Under the pieces are notes generated by a model, which did no database searches, had not been told where the DNA came from, and worked only from the letters and a program-made list of their open reading frames with translations. Source: an uncultured Sphingomonas sp. (GTDB lineage: Bacteria; Pseudomonadota; Alphaproteobacteria; Sphingomonadales; Sphingomonadaceae). From it: 64,000 bases of DNA. Below, in pieces: positions 43,671 through 53,386 of the stretch. The translations under genes were made by a program, and so were the position numbers. The stretch spans positions 1-64,000 of the forward strand of contig NZ_CAKZHV010000057.1 in assembly GCF_936927845.1 (NCBI RefSeq), in the 5' to 3' direction. Numbering within the stretch: position 1 is the stretch's first letter; every line of letters begins with the position of its first letter.

Positions 43671-44195
43671 TCACGAACGCGCCAGCGTGTAGGTGACGAT
43701 GTCGGCGAGCGGATCGTCGGCGGCGAACTGCGGATGGAGGAAGTCGAGCGCAGGCTGGTGCGACATACCGAGGCGCGCCATCATCGCGCGGCTCTTCGCA
43801 TTGCGGCGCGCGGTGATCGCCACGATCCGCGCCGCCTGCGTAGTGGACCAGCCCCGGTCGAGCACCGCGCGCATCGCTTCGGACGCGTATCCTTGACGCC
43901 AGCACGATCGCGCGATCAGCCACCCCGCCTCCAGCTCGCCCGCGATCGGCGTATCGGGCGGACCAGGCTTCAACCCGCAAAAGCCGATCACCGCATCATC
44001 GGCACGCCGAACAACGGCGTAGAAGCCCAAATCGGGTCCGTAGCCGGCGTGACGCGCGAGTGTGGCGTCGCTGTCGGCGGCCGACTTGACGGGGCCGAGA
44101 TCGGCCATCGTCACCGGATCAGCCCAGATCGCGTGGAGCGCCGGCCGGTCGGCATCGACGGGCGAGCGCAGGATCAGCCGCTCGGTATGGATCAT
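43671..44195 (-). CDS. GNAT family N-acetyltransferase (RimJ/RimL type)
   Basis: MIHTERLILRSPVDADRPALHAI is the standard start of this subfamily. The acetyl-CoA loop region is GWLIARSCWRQGYASEAMRA, with RIVAITARRNAKSRAMMARLGM in the usual C-terminal position. The 174-residue enzyme probably acetylates an N-terminal or small-molecule amine; the substrate is unknown. ATG 44195 is chosen for its fit to the family start. It follows hemB by 8 bp. Confidence 0.88.
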   Translation of the reverse strand: MIHTERLILRSPVDADRPALHAIWADPVTMADLGPVKSAADSDATLARHAGYGPDLGFYAVVRRADDAVIGFCGLKPGPPDTPIAGELEAGWLIARSCWRQGYASEAMRAVLDRGWSTTQAARIVAITARRNAKSRAMMARLGMSHQPALDFLHPQFAADDPLADIVTYTLARS

Positions 44196-44203
44196 GGCCG
44201 TGG

Positions 44204-45196
44204 TCAGCGGGCGAGCAGCCGGGCCGCGTGCAGCGCATGATAGGTCAGCACGCCCGAACACCCCGCGCGCTTGAACGCGAGCAGCGTTTCCAACACCATC
44301 GCGTCGCGGTCGGCAGCGCCGGCGGCGACCGCGGCCTCGATCATCGCATATTCGCCCGACACCTGATAGGCGAAGACCGGAACGGCGAACGCGTCCTTCA
44401 CCTCGCGCACGATGTCGAGATACGGCAGGCCGGGCTTCACCATCACGCTGTCCGCACCCTCGGCAAGATCGAGCGCGACCTCGCGCAGCGCTTCCTCGCG
44501 GTTGGCCGGGTCCATCTGATAGGTCGTCTTGTCGCCCTTCAGCAGCCCGCGGCTGCCCACCGCGTCGCGGAACGGGCCGTAGAAGGCCGACGCATATTTG
44601 GCGGCATAGGCCATGATCTGGACGTTGACGTACCCGTCGCCTTCCAGCGCCTCGCGGATCAGCCCGACGCGGCCGTCCATCATGTCCGACGGCGCGATGA
44701 TGTCGGCACCCGCCGCCGCCTGGTTGAGCGACTGGCCGATCAACACCTCGATGGTGCGGTCGTTCAGCACGTAGCCGTCGCGGTCGACGATCCCGTCGTG
44801 ACCGTGCGCTGTATAGGGATCGAGCGCCACGTCGGTCAGCACGCCCACCTCGGGAACCGCCTGCTTGATCGCGCGGATCGCGCGGCACATCAGATTGTCG
44901 GGGTTGAGCGCCTCCGCGCCATCATCGCTGCGCCGCTCCCTTTGCGTATTGGGGAACAGCGCCAGACAGGTGATGCCGAGATCGCGCGCATCGCGCGCAC
45001 GCGCGACGACCTGATCGACCGACCAGCGCGACACGCCGGGCAAGGTCGCGATCGGCTCCTCGACGCCCTCCCCCTCGGTCACGAACAACGGCCAGATCAG
45101 GTCGGCGGCGGTCAGCACGTTCTCGGCATGGAGCCGACGGCTCCACGCGCTGGCACGGGTACGACGCAGGCGAAGCGCAGGGTAAGGAGCATGCAT
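44204..45196 (-). CDS. hemB: Delta-aminolevulinic acid dehydratase (porphobilinogen synthase)
   Basis: HemB condenses two aminolevulinates to porphobilinogen for heme. Schiff-base lysines are in YAAKYASAFYGPF and VMVKPGLPYLD. The metal site reads LTDVALDPYTAHGHDG, with Ala/Asp in place of the three zinc cysteines, so this is the magnesium or metal-independent type seen in alphaproteobacteria. About 330 residues are used from ATG 45196 (MHAPYPALRLRRTR); an ATG at 45214 is possible. Confidence 0.95.
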   Translation of the reverse strand: MHAPYPALRLRRTRASAWSRRLHAENVLTAADLIWPLFVTEGEGVEEPIATLPGVSRWSVDQVVARARDARDLGITCLALFPNTQRERRSDDGAEALNPDNLMCRAIRAIKQAVPEVGVLTDVALDPYTAHGHDGIVDRDGYVLNDRTIEVLIGQSLNQAAAGADIIAPSDMMDGRVGLIREALEGDGYVNVQIMAYAAKYASAFYGPFRDAVGSRGLLKGDKTTYQMDPANREEALREVALDLAEGADSVMVKPGLPYLDIVREVKDAFAVPVFAYQVSGEYAMIEAAVAAGAADRDAMVLETLLAFKRAGCSGVLTYHALHAARLLAR

Positions 45197-45290
45197 GCGC
45201 GCGTTCTCGGTCATGGGCGAGACCAGTGCAAGTAGCTGATGTTGCACGAGCGTTACGGAAGCGAAATCGCTCTTGGCGCGTTGGCGCCGC

Positions 45291-46178
45291 ATGACACACC
45301 CGCGCATCACGTCCGCCGCCCTGATCGTGAACGCCAAATCGCGGCGCGGTCAGAAATTGTTCGCGCAAGCGTGCGAGGCGATGCGCGGCTTGCCCTTCCC
45401 GGTCGACGCGCACGCGGTGGAAGATCCCGAAGATCTGGAGGGTACGGTGCACCAGGCACTGGCGAAGAAACCCGACCTGGTGATCCTGGGCGGCGGCGAC
45501 GGGACGATCAGTGGCCTCGTCGACCTGCTGGTCGGCAAGGATGTAATTCTGGGTGTCCTGCCGCTCGGTACCGCCAACAGCTTCGCGCGCTCGCTCGGCC
45601 TGCCGCTCGACATCGCGGGGGCGGTGCGGGTGCTGGCGGACGGCACGCCGCGGCGGATCGATCTGGGCATGATCGACGGCGATTATTACGCCAATTGCGC
45701 TGCGATGGGGATCAGCCCGCAGATCGCGGCCACGGTGCCGCACCTGCTCAAGAAGGTGGCGGGGCGGGTCGGTTATCTCGGCTGGGCAACGCTGCAGTTC
45801 CTGCGTTTCCACTCGTTCACGCTCATCGTCGGGGAAGGCGAGGACGCGGCACGGATCAAGGCGGTCGAGGTGCGGATTTCCAACGGGCCGTTCCACGGCG
45901 GCACCGACGTGGTCGAAGGCGCCCAGGTCGATTCGGGCGAGATCGTCGTCCAAGCGGTCAAGGGCCCGTTCAAGCGGAACCTGGTCAAGAATTGGGCCGC
46001 CGCCTTCGTGGGTCACGAGGCGCGCCGCGAGCATACCACCGCGTTTACCGGCAAGAGCATGCGCATCGATACCGTGCCCACGGGCATGCCGATCTCGATC
46101 GACGGCGAAGTCCTCGCCCATACGCCAGTCACCGCGCATATCGCGGCGGGGGTGATCGAGGTGATGGTGCCGCGCTGA
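45291..46178 (+). CDS. Diacylglycerol/lipid kinase family protein (YegS-like)
   Basis: The catalytic-domain signature GGGDGTISG follows the AALIVNAKSRRGQKLF start, the usual nucleotide-binding half of DAGK/sphingosine kinase-type enzymes. PLGTANSFARSLGLP and the C-terminal beta sandwich ending GMPISIDGEVLAHTPV complete the fold. It likely phosphorylates a lipid head group at the inner membrane. The 295-residue ORF starts at ATG 45291; hemB diverges to the left. Confidence 0.88.
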   Translation: MTHPRITSAALIVNAKSRRGQKLFAQACEAMRGLPFPVDAHAVEDPEDLEGTVHQALAKKPDLVILGGGDGTISGLVDLLVGKDVILGVLPLGTANSFARSLGLPLDIAGAVRVLADGTPRRIDLGMIDGDYYANCAAMGISPQIAATVPHLLKKVAGRVGYLGWATLQFLRFHSFTLIVGEGEDAARIKAVEVRISNGPFHGGTDVVEGAQVDSGEIVVQAVKGPFKRNLVKNWAAAFVGHEARREHTTAFTGKSMRIDTVPTGMPISIDGEVLAHTPVTAHIAAGVIEVMVPR

Positions 46179-46197
46179 CGCGCCCTGGCGCCCGGCG

Positions 46198-47658
46198 TCA
46201 GCTCGCCGGACGCATGCTGCCGCCGGGTTCGACATCGGCGTGGCTGCGCTCGTCGCAATGCTGCTCGGGCGCCAGCAACGCGCCCTTTCGCCAGCCCCCG
46301 TGGCGGTAATAAAGCGCGGCGAGCAACACCGTCGTGGCCGATCCCAAAGGAAAGCTCCACCACAAGGCGTCCGCGCCCATCGTAGGCCGCAGCGCCAGTG
46401 CGACTCCGAGCCGGACCGGGAACATCGCGATGAACAAGATCGCGAGCGGCCCCCATACGGCACCGTTCGCGCGCACGACGCCGAACAGCACCATGGTCGC
46501 GCCGAACAGCACGAAGCCCCAGGTCGAGACGAGGTTCACGTGTTCCGCAATCCCGAGCACGGCCGATCGATCGGGCACGAACAGCGAGAGCAGCAGCCGA
46601 TCGAACAGCAGCGCGACGACGATGATCGCGCCGGTGATCGCCAGATTGTAGATGATGCCGCTGCGCGTGATCGCGCCGACGCGGTCCCACCGCCCGGCCC
46701 CGATGTTCTGCGCCGCCATCGCGCTGACCGCGGCGCCGATCGCCATTGCTGGCATCTGGATATAGGTCCACAATTGCTGCGTGATGCCATAGGCGGCCGT
46801 GGTATCGACGCCGTTGCGGTTGACGAGGCCGACCATGGCGAGACCCGCGCTGGAGATCACCAGCATCTGCGCGCCGATCGGCAGCCCCTTGCCGACGATC
46901 GTGCCGACGAGGTCCCGCTCGGGCAGGATGTATCGCAACTCCGCCCCGACCAGCCGCAGCGGGAGCTCGCGCGCGTAGATGTAGATCACCAGCACGAGAC
47001 AGGCGACGACGTTGGCGATCAGCGTCGCCGTCGCGGAGCCCGCGATGCCGAGCTGGGGCGCGGGGCCGAGCCCGAGGATAAAGACCGGGTTCAGCCCGGC
47101 GTCGAGCACCACCGACAGTCCCATGAACCACAGCGGCGTCAGCGAATCGCCGATCCCGCGCAGACCCATGAACATCAGCACCAGCAGCATCGAAGCGGGC
47201 AGCCCGAGGAATATGACGCGAAGATAGGCGAGCGCCTCGCCATAAGCATCGCCCGGGGTCGCCAGCAGCGTCAGGATCTGCGGCGCGAAGATCCAGCCGA
47301 GCGCGCCCGTCACGACCGATCCGGCGAGCACCAGCCCGATCGCGGAGCCGAACGCGCGTTTAGCGGCATCATGGTCGCGCCGGCCCCATGCCTGACCGAC
47401 GATGATCGTCGCCGCCATGCCGAACCCGAACACCATGCCGAACATCAGGAACATGATGATGTTGGCGTTGCTGGTGGCGGCAAGCGCATTTTCGCCCAGG
47501 AAGCGCCCGACCCAGATCGTGTTGATCGATCCGTTGAGCGATTGCAGCACGTTGGACCCGAGCGTCGGCAGCGCGAAGGCGAGCAGCGTCTTGCCGATCG
47601 GCCCGCGCGTAAGATCGCGCTGAGGTCCGTGCGTCTGGGGTGGGGAGGCTTCGTCCAT
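46198..47658 (-). CDS. MATE-family multidrug efflux transporter
   Basis: Twelve hydrophobic helices in two similar bundles are visible over 486 residues. Helix 1 is preceded by GPIGKTLLAFALPTLGSNV, and VVTGALGWIFAPQILTLL and MAAQNIGAGRWDRV are family-like. It exports cationic drugs or metabolites using a sodium or proton gradient; which one is not determined. It faces the lipid kinase tail to tail across 19 bp and diverges from the SIMPL gene. Confidence 0.9.
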   Translation of the reverse strand: MDEASPPQTHGPQRDLTRGPIGKTLLAFALPTLGSNVLQSLNGSINTIWVGRFLGENALAATSNANIIMFLMFGMVFGFGMAATIIVGQAWGRRDHDAAKRAFGSAIGLVLAGSVVTGALGWIFAPQILTLLATPGDAYGEALAYLRVIFLGLPASMLLVLMFMGLRGIGDSLTPLWFMGLSVVLDAGLNPVFILGLGPAPQLGIAGSATATLIANVVACLVLVIYIYARELPLRLVGAELRYILPERDLVGTIVGKGLPIGAQMLVISSAGLAMVGLVNRNGVDTTAAYGITQQLWTYIQMPAMAIGAAVSAMAAQNIGAGRWDRVGAITRSGIIYNLAITGAIIVVALLFDRLLLSLFVPDRSAVLGIAEHVNLVSTWGFVLFGATMVLFGVVRANGAVWGPLAILFIAMFPVRLGVALALRPTMGADALWWSFPLGSATTVLLAALYYRHGGWRKGALLAPEQHCDERSHADVEPGGSMRPAS

Positions 47659-47784
47659 GTCGCTGCCCTACCCCCGTCGCGTTGATCCGTTCCGCGCAAC
47701 CTGCCGTGAAAGTGCGACCCCGTCCACCAGCGCACTTGGAACGGTCATCGGCGCGCGCTAGCCTAGTGGCAGAGGGGACGTGAA

Positions 47785-48534
47785 ATGCCATTCACCGGAT
47801 CGTTGTTGAGCGTGCTGTTGCTGGTTCAGGCAAGCGGCGCGGAGCCGCCGACGCCTCAGATCAGCGTGACGGGCAGCGGCAGCGTGTTCACCCCGCCCGA
47901 TCTGGCGGTGGTGAGCTGGACCGTCCACGGCGAGGGCCCGACCTCCGACGTGGCGTTGACGCAGTTGAATGCCACGCGGCGCGCGATCGACGGCGGCATC
48001 CGGACGCTCACCAGCGCGACCGCAAAGGGCGGTGACGTGTCGATCCGCGCAGTTCGCAGCCGCGAGTGCACCGCCAACAGTTACGGTCCGCCGCAGCTCG
48101 ACGCCGGCACGTGCGCGATCATCGGCTACGTCGCCGATCTGCCGCTCGAGCTCCGCACCGATCAGCTCGCAAAGGTAGGGACGATCACCGGCCTGATCGG
48201 TCGGCTTGGCGCGCGTGACCCGCGCGTGACCTCGTTCATGCTCGCCGATCCGCGGGGCGCGCAGCGGCGCGCGATGGCAGCGGCGCTGGCGGACGCACGC
48301 ACCCGCGCCGAGGCGGTCGCGCAGGGCGCGCAGGTGAAGCTGGGCGATCTGCTCTACGCGTCTGACAGTGGTCGCGGCGATACGCCCGACGAGATCGTCT
48401 TAACCGGTGCACTGCGGGCAGCTCCTGCACCGCCGCCGCCCCCGCCACCACCGCCGCCGATCGACGTGGCAGTCGCGCCCCGACCGATCGAGACGCAGGC
48501 GACCGCGCGCGTGACCTACCGCATCCTTCCCTGA
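47785..48534 (+). CDS. SIMPL domain-containing protein (DUF541), periplasmic
   Basis: An N-terminal signal peptide (LLSVLLLVQASGAEPP) is followed by ISVTGSGSVFTPPDLAVVSW and the alternating helix/strand repeat of the SIMPL domain. A Pro-rich stretch of about ten prolines (residues about 214-225) precedes the last strand RVTYRILP. Family members are periplasmic or outer-membrane-associated and of unclear function, in some cases linked to oxidative stress. The ATG follows AGAGGGGACG. Confidence 0.85.
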   Translation: MPFTGSLLSVLLLVQASGAEPPTPQISVTGSGSVFTPPDLAVVSWTVHGEGPTSDVALTQLNATRRAIDGGIRTLTSATAKGGDVSIRAVRSRECTANSYGPPQLDAGTCAIIGYVADLPLELRTDQLAKVGTITGLIGRLGARDPRVTSFMLADPRGAQRRAMAAALADARTRAEAVAQGAQVKLGDLLYASDSGRGDTPDEIVLTGALRAAPAPPPPPPPPPPIDVAVAPRPIETQATARVTYRILP

Positions 48535-48542
48535 TGCGATGT

Positions 48543-48570
48543 GCGCGGCGGGCCGACCCGCCCGCCGCGC
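48543..48570. terminator. GC-rich hairpin between convergent SIMPL gene and valS
   Basis: A 10-bp stem (gcgcggcggg / cccgccgcgc) with an 8-nt loop lies between the stops at 48534 and 48583. There is no T tract, so this may be a factor-assisted terminator or RNA-stabilising hairpin. Confidence 0.4.
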
Positions 48571-48582
48571 GCGAACACCGCG

Positions 48583-51237
48583 TCAGCCAAGCCGGGCGAG
48601 CGCCGCCGCGAGCCGCTCAGCATCGGCCGATTTCTCGGCGTGATCGGCCTTGGCTTTCTCCACCGCCTCAGGCTTCGCGCGCTCGACGAAGCTCGGATTG
48701 CCCAGGCGGCCGGCGAGCGCATCGCGCTCCTTCTCGGCCGCGGCGAGCGACTTGGTCAGGCGTGCGCGCTCGGCGTCCAAGTCGATCACGCCGTCGAGCG
48801 CGAGTGCGAAGGTTTCCGCGCCCCACAGGATCGGCGCGCGCGCGCCGGCCGCCTCGCCCGCGGTCACGGTCACGCGCGCGAGCCGCTCGACATAGGGCAC
48901 GATCTCCGCCGGGACTGCGCTCGCGCCGGTGTGAAGCGCGATCCGCGCGCCCGGCGGTACGTTCAGCTCGGCGCGTGCGGCGCGCACCGCCTCGATCAGC
49001 TCGATCAGCCCCGACACCTGCGCCCCCGCGGCGGGATCGAGCGCGCGCGCGTCCGCCATCGGCCAGTGCGCGACGATCAGCTCATGCTCGCGGGGAGCGA
49101 GCGCGTGCCACAATTCCTCGGTGATGAACGGCATGAACGGGTGGAGCAACACCAGGATCTGGTCGAGCACCCAGCCCGCGACCGCCTTGGTCTCATCGTC
49201 GATCGCGCCCTTGATGAGCTCCAGATACCAGTCGCAGAAGCGGCTCCAGGTGAATTGATAGATCGCGTTCGCCGCCGCGTCGAAGCGGTAATCGGCGAGC
49301 GCGAGGTCGACCGCCTGGACAGTGGCGATCGCCTCCGCGACGATCCACTTGTTGACCGCATTGGTTGCAACCGGCGGGTCGAGCGTGGTCGATCCGCCGA
49401 TGCCGTTGCCTTGCGCGAAGCGACTGGCGTTCCACAGCTTGGTCGCGAAGTTGCGGTATCCCTCGACCCGCTTTTCCTCCATCTTGATGTCGCGGCCCTG
49501 GCTCTCCATCGCCGCCATGAAGAAGCGCAGCGCGTCGGCGCCGTAGCGGTCGATCAGCCCCAGGGGATCAACCGTGTTGCCCTTCGACTTCGACATCTTG
49601 GCGCCATCGGCCGCGCGGACGAGGCCGTGGAGGTACAGCGTGCGGAAGGGCACATCGCCCATGAAGTGCATGCCCTGCATCATCATGCGCGCATCCCAGA
49701 AGAACAGGATGTCGAAGCCCGAGATCAGCACGTCATTGGGATAACGGCCGGCGAGCGTGCGATCCTCGCCCTCGGGCCAGCCGAGCGTCGCGAACGGCCA
49801 CAATGCCGAGGAGAACCACGTGTCGAGCACGTCCTCGTCCTGGCGCAACGCGACGCCCGCGCCCGCCTGTGCCTGCGCTTCCTGCTGCGTCTCGGCGACG
49901 TAGACGTTTCCATCCTCAGCGAACCACGCAGGGATGCGGTGCCCCCACCATAATTGACGCGAGACGCACCACGGCTGGATGTTCTCCATCCAGTTGAAGA
50001 ACGTCTTCTCCCACGTCTTGGGGACGATCTTGATCTTGCCCGATCGCACCGCCTCGATCGCGGGCTGCGCGAGCGTCTTCGCGTCGACGTACCATTGGTC
50101 GGTCAGCCACGGCTCGATCACCACGCCCGAGCGATCGCCGTACGGCGTCTGGATCGTGCGCGGCTCGGCGTCGTGTTCCGCGCCGTCCTTGTCGACATGC
50201 GGGACCAGCACGCCCTCGGCCTTGAGCCGTGCGACCACCGCCGCCCGCGCCTCGGCCGTCGACAGCCCGAGGAAGTCGGCCGGGATGCTGCCGTCCGCAA
50301 CCTGCGTCACGCACGCCCTGGCATCGAGCATGTTGAGCATGTCGCGCGCCTCGATCCTCGCGCGGCGACCGACCTCGAAGTCGTTGAAGTCGTGTCCCGG
50401 CGTGATCTTCACCGCGCCCGATCCCAGCGCCGGGTCGGCATGCTCGTCGGCGATGATCGGGATCAGCCGTCCGGTGATCGGCAGGCGCACGTTGCGTCCG
50501 ATCAGCGCGGTGTAGCGCGCGTCGTCGGGATGAACCGCGACCGCCATGTCGGCGAGCATCGTCTCGGGCCGCGTCGTCGCGACTTCGATGAAGCCCGATC
50601 CGTCCTCCAGCGGATAGCGCAGGTGCCAGAACTTGCCCTGCACCTCGCGCGTCTCGACCTCCAGGTCGCTGATCGCGGTGCCGAGACCCGGGTCCCAGTT
50701 CACCAGCCGCTTGTCGCGGTAGAGCAGCCCTTCGCGGTGCAGGTCCACGAAGACCTTGAGCACGGCCTTCGAGAAGCCCTCGTCCATCGTGAAGCGTTCG
50801 TTGGCCCAGTCCATCGAGCAGCCAAGCCGGCGTAGCTGCCGCGTGATCTCGCCGCCGCTCTCCGCCTTCCAGTCCCACACGCGCGCGACGAACTGCTCCC
50901 GCGACAGATCGGTGCGCTTCTGCCCCGCGGCATTCATCTGCCGCTCGACCACCATCTGCGTCGCGATGCCGGCATGGTCGGTGCCGACGACCCACAATGC
51001 GTCCTTGCCCTTCAACCGGGCATGGCGCGCGAGGATGTCCTGGAGCGTATTGTCGAGCGCGTGGCCGATGTGGAGCGAGCCGGTCACGTTGGGCGGCGGG
51101 TTGACGATCGTCCACGGCTCGGCGTTCGGCCGATCGGGGCGGAACAGCCCCTTTTCTTCCCAATGGTTGTACCAGCGGGTCTCGATCGCGGCGGGGTCGA
51201 AGGTTTTGGCCAACGTGTTCTGGGGAAGTTCGCTCAT
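48583..51237 (-). CDS. valS: Valine-tRNA ligase
   Basis: ValS is a class Ia synthetase that charges tRNA-Val. The HIGH motif is in PPNVTGSLHIGHALDNT and KMSKS is in AKMSKSKGNTVDP. The large editing domain and C-terminal tRNA-binding coiled coil (ALDGVIDLDAERARLTKS to the end) are present. The 884 residues fit the family. ATG 51237 (MSELPQNTLAKTFDP) is chosen over an in-frame start 18 bp upstream. Confidence 0.96.
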   Translation of the reverse strand: MSELPQNTLAKTFDPAAIETRWYNHWEEKGLFRPDRPNAEPWTIVNPPPNVTGSLHIGHALDNTLQDILARHARLKGKDALWVVGTDHAGIATQMVVERQMNAAGQKRTDLSREQFVARVWDWKAESGGEITRQLRRLGCSMDWANERFTMDEGFSKAVLKVFVDLHREGLLYRDKRLVNWDPGLGTAISDLEVETREVQGKFWHLRYPLEDGSGFIEVATTRPETMLADMAVAVHPDDARYTALIGRNVRLPITGRLIPIIADEHADPALGSGAVKITPGHDFNDFEVGRRARIEARDMLNMLDARACVTQVADGSIPADFLGLSTAEARAAVVARLKAEGVLVPHVDKDGAEHDAEPRTIQTPYGDRSGVVIEPWLTDQWYVDAKTLAQPAIEAVRSGKIKIVPKTWEKTFFNWMENIQPWCVSRQLWWGHRIPAWFAEDGNVYVAETQQEAQAQAGAGVALRQDEDVLDTWFSSALWPFATLGWPEGEDRTLAGRYPNDVLISGFDILFFWDARMMMQGMHFMGDVPFRTLYLHGLVRAADGAKMSKSKGNTVDPLGLIDRYGADALRFFMAAMESQGRDIKMEEKRVEGYRNFATKLWNASRFAQGNGIGGSTTLDPPVATNAVNKWIVAEAIATVQAVDLALADYRFDAAANAIYQFTWSRFCDWYLELIKGAIDDETKAVAGWVLDQILVLLHPFMPFITEELWHALAPREHELIVAHWPMADARALDPAAGAQVSGLIELIEAVRAARAELNVPPGARIALHTGASAVPAEIVPYVERLARVTVTAGEAAGARAPILWGAETFALALDGVIDLDAERARLTKSLAAAEKERDALAGRLGNPSFVERAKPEAVEKAKADHAEKSADAERLAAALARLG

Positions 51238-51291
51238 GCGCCTGCCCTTAGCCAACCGACCCCGCCGAAGTCACGTTTCAGTTGAGATCGC

Positions 51292-53334
51292 TCAGCGTTG
51301 ATCACCACCCTTGGTCCAGCGGTCCATCCAGCCGAGCACCTCGCCGTACCATTGCCGCGAGTTCTTGGGCTTCAACACCCAATGGTTCTCGTTCGGAAAC
51401 ACCAGCAGGCGAGAGGGCACGCCACGGCGCTGGAGCGCGGTGAAGGCCGCGATGCCCTGCGTGTAAGGGATGCGGAAATCCTTCTCGCCGGTGATGACGA
51501 GCTGCGGCGTCTTCCACTTGGCGACGTAATTGACCGGGTTCCAACGCTCGAACGCCTGCGGGTCCTCGTAATAGGCTTTCTGCCCGTGCTCCCACTCGTC
51601 GAACCACAATTCCTCGGTTTCGTACGCCATCGCGCGCGCGTCGAACACGCCGTCGTGCTGGACGATGCACTTGAAGCGATCGGGCCAGCGCCCCTCGATC
51701 CAGTTCATCATGTACCCGCCGTAAGATGCGCCGAGCGCGCAGGCGTTGTTCGCGTCGAGCCACGGATATTTCGCGGTCGCCGCTGCTAGCCCCTTCTGCA
51801 GGTCCTCGAGCGGCCACCCGCCCCAATTGTTGCTGATCGCGTCAGTGAAGGCCTGGCCGTATCCGGTCGAGCCGTGGAAATCGACCGCGACCAGCCCGTA
51901 GCCCGCGCCCGCGAACACCGCCGGGTTCCAGCGATAGGACCAGCTGTTGTTGCTCGACCCCTGCGGCCCGCCGTGGACCATGAACGCGATCGGCACCTTA
52001 CCCGCGCTGCCGTAGGGTTTCACCGCATAACCCCAGACGGTGTCGTTGTTCGCGCCCTTGAAGCTGAAGCGGTCGACGGTCGGCATGTCGATGCCGGCGA
52101 GCTTCGCCGCGTTGACCTGCGTCAGCCGCTGCGGCTGACCGCCGGCGATGCGATAGAAATCGTCGGGCGCGGTCAGGCTGTTCATCGCCACGATCGCACC
52201 GCGCGGACCCACTGCGACCGCGGACACGTTGCCCGCCTGCGTCAATCGCGTCACCTGCCCGCTGGCGGCATCGACGCGCCATAGCGGGTTTTCCTGCGTG
52301 TCCTCGGCGGTCACGTACAGGCTGCGCGAATCGGGAGCCCAGGCGATCGACCCGACCGAGCGATCCCAGCGTTCGGTCAGCGACACGGTTTGCCCGCTCG
52401 CCAGATCGCGGATCGTCAGCACGTAGCGGTCGGCCTCGAAGCCGGGGCGACGCATTGCGAGATAGGCGAGCTTGCGCCCGTCTGGCGACACGCTCGGCTG
52501 CGTGTCGGTCGCCTTGTTCGACGCGGTCAGGTTGGTCGGCGGGGACGAGCCGTCGGCGGGCGCCGCAAAAATGTCGAGGTTGGTCGACAAGGGCTCGATC
52601 CGCCCGGCCTCGCGCAGCGCGAAATAGACGGTGCGCCCGTCCGCGCTCCAGCTCACTTCCTCGGCGCCGCCGAACGGCTTCGACGACGCGTCACCGACCA
52701 GCGCGCCCTGAATCGCCACACCGTTGCCCGGCGCCCCGGCGCTCGTCAGCGGGATGACGAACAGTTGCGAGCGCGTGCCGTCGGCCCAGGTGTCCCAGTG
52801 GCGCACGAACAGCTGATCGTAGGTGCGACCCGATCCGGCGAGCGGGTCCTTCTTCTCCATCGCGGGCTCCAGGCTCGGCGCGCCGGGTTTGCGATCCGCC
52901 CAGACGACGAGGCGATCACCGGTCGGCGCGACCTTGTAGCCGTTGAACCCACCCTTGAAGCTGGTCAGCCGGCGCGGCGTGCCGCCCGTCACCGGCACCG
53001 ACCAGATCGCGTCGTCGGCGGAGAAATACACGGTCGAGCCGACGATCTGCGGGTCGTTCTCGTCGAGCTTGGCGTCGGCAGCGAGCTTCTCCGGCGCCGC
53101 ACCGCTGCGCGACAGGTCGAGCCGCCACAGATCGTAGCGGCCACGATCGGCCGCGACATCGGCCTCGCGCTGCGCCCAGACGAGCCAACGCCCGTCCTTC
53201 GACATCGTCGGCGCACCGACACGCGACAAGGCGACGACATCGTTGATCGTGAGCGGCCGCGCGGCGGCAGGCGCGATGCCGAGCGACAGGGCAGCGGTGG
53301 TGGCGAACAGAGTCGCCGCGATGATCCTCTTCAT
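51292..53334 (-). CDS. S9 family (prolyl-oligopeptidase-like) exported peptidase
   Basis: MKRIIAATLFATTAALSLG with AAARP makes a Sec signal peptide, so it is secreted to the periplasm. A beta-propeller of WD-like blades (WAQREADVAADR; APDSRSLYVTAEDTQEN) covers the first two thirds. The C-terminal alpha/beta hydrolase domain has the nucleophile GASYGGYMMNW, Asp in GEKDFRIPY and His in ENHWVLKP. It likely degrades peptides or trims proteins; the substrate is unknown. Confidence 0.9.
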   Translation of the reverse strand: MKRIIAATLFATTAALSLGIAPAAARPLTINDVVALSRVGAPTMSKDGRWLVWAQREADVAADRGRYDLWRLDLSRSGAAPEKLAADAKLDENDPQIVGSTVYFSADDAIWSVPVTGGTPRRLTSFKGGFNGYKVAPTGDRLVVWADRKPGAPSLEPAMEKKDPLAGSGRTYDQLFVRHWDTWADGTRSQLFVIPLTSAGAPGNGVAIQGALVGDASSKPFGGAEEVSWSADGRTVYFALREAGRIEPLSTNLDIFAAPADGSSPPTNLTASNKATDTQPSVSPDGRKLAYLAMRRPGFEADRYVLTIRDLASGQTVSLTERWDRSVGSIAWAPDSRSLYVTAEDTQENPLWRVDAASGQVTRLTQAGNVSAVAVGPRGAIVAMNSLTAPDDFYRIAGGQPQRLTQVNAAKLAGIDMPTVDRFSFKGANNDTVWGYAVKPYGSAGKVPIAFMVHGGPQGSSNNSWSYRWNPAVFAGAGYGLVAVDFHGSTGYGQAFTDAISNNWGGWPLEDLQKGLAAATAKYPWLDANNACALGASYGGYMMNWIEGRWPDRFKCIVQHDGVFDARAMAYETEELWFDEWEHGQKAYYEDPQAFERWNPVNYVAKWKTPQLVITGEKDFRIPYTQGIAAFTALQRRGVPSRLLVFPNENHWVLKPKNSRQWYGEVLGWMDRWTKGGDQR

Positions 53335-53386
53335 CGCGTCGATTAAGCAGATCGTCGCGCGTGAAACAATCGCGCGGTCGGCGTCG

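Noticed and set aside
45255..45290. Second EcfG-like element (GGAAG-N17-CGTT) before the lipid kinase gene
   Set aside because: It would put the transcription start almost at the ATG, leaving no leader, and one base of the -35 is wrong.
48541..49953. Open frame of 470 codons on the plus strand opposite valS
   Set aside because: It mirrors the valS coding strand; its Arg/Asp/Val-rich composition shows no family and there is no ribosome-binding site.
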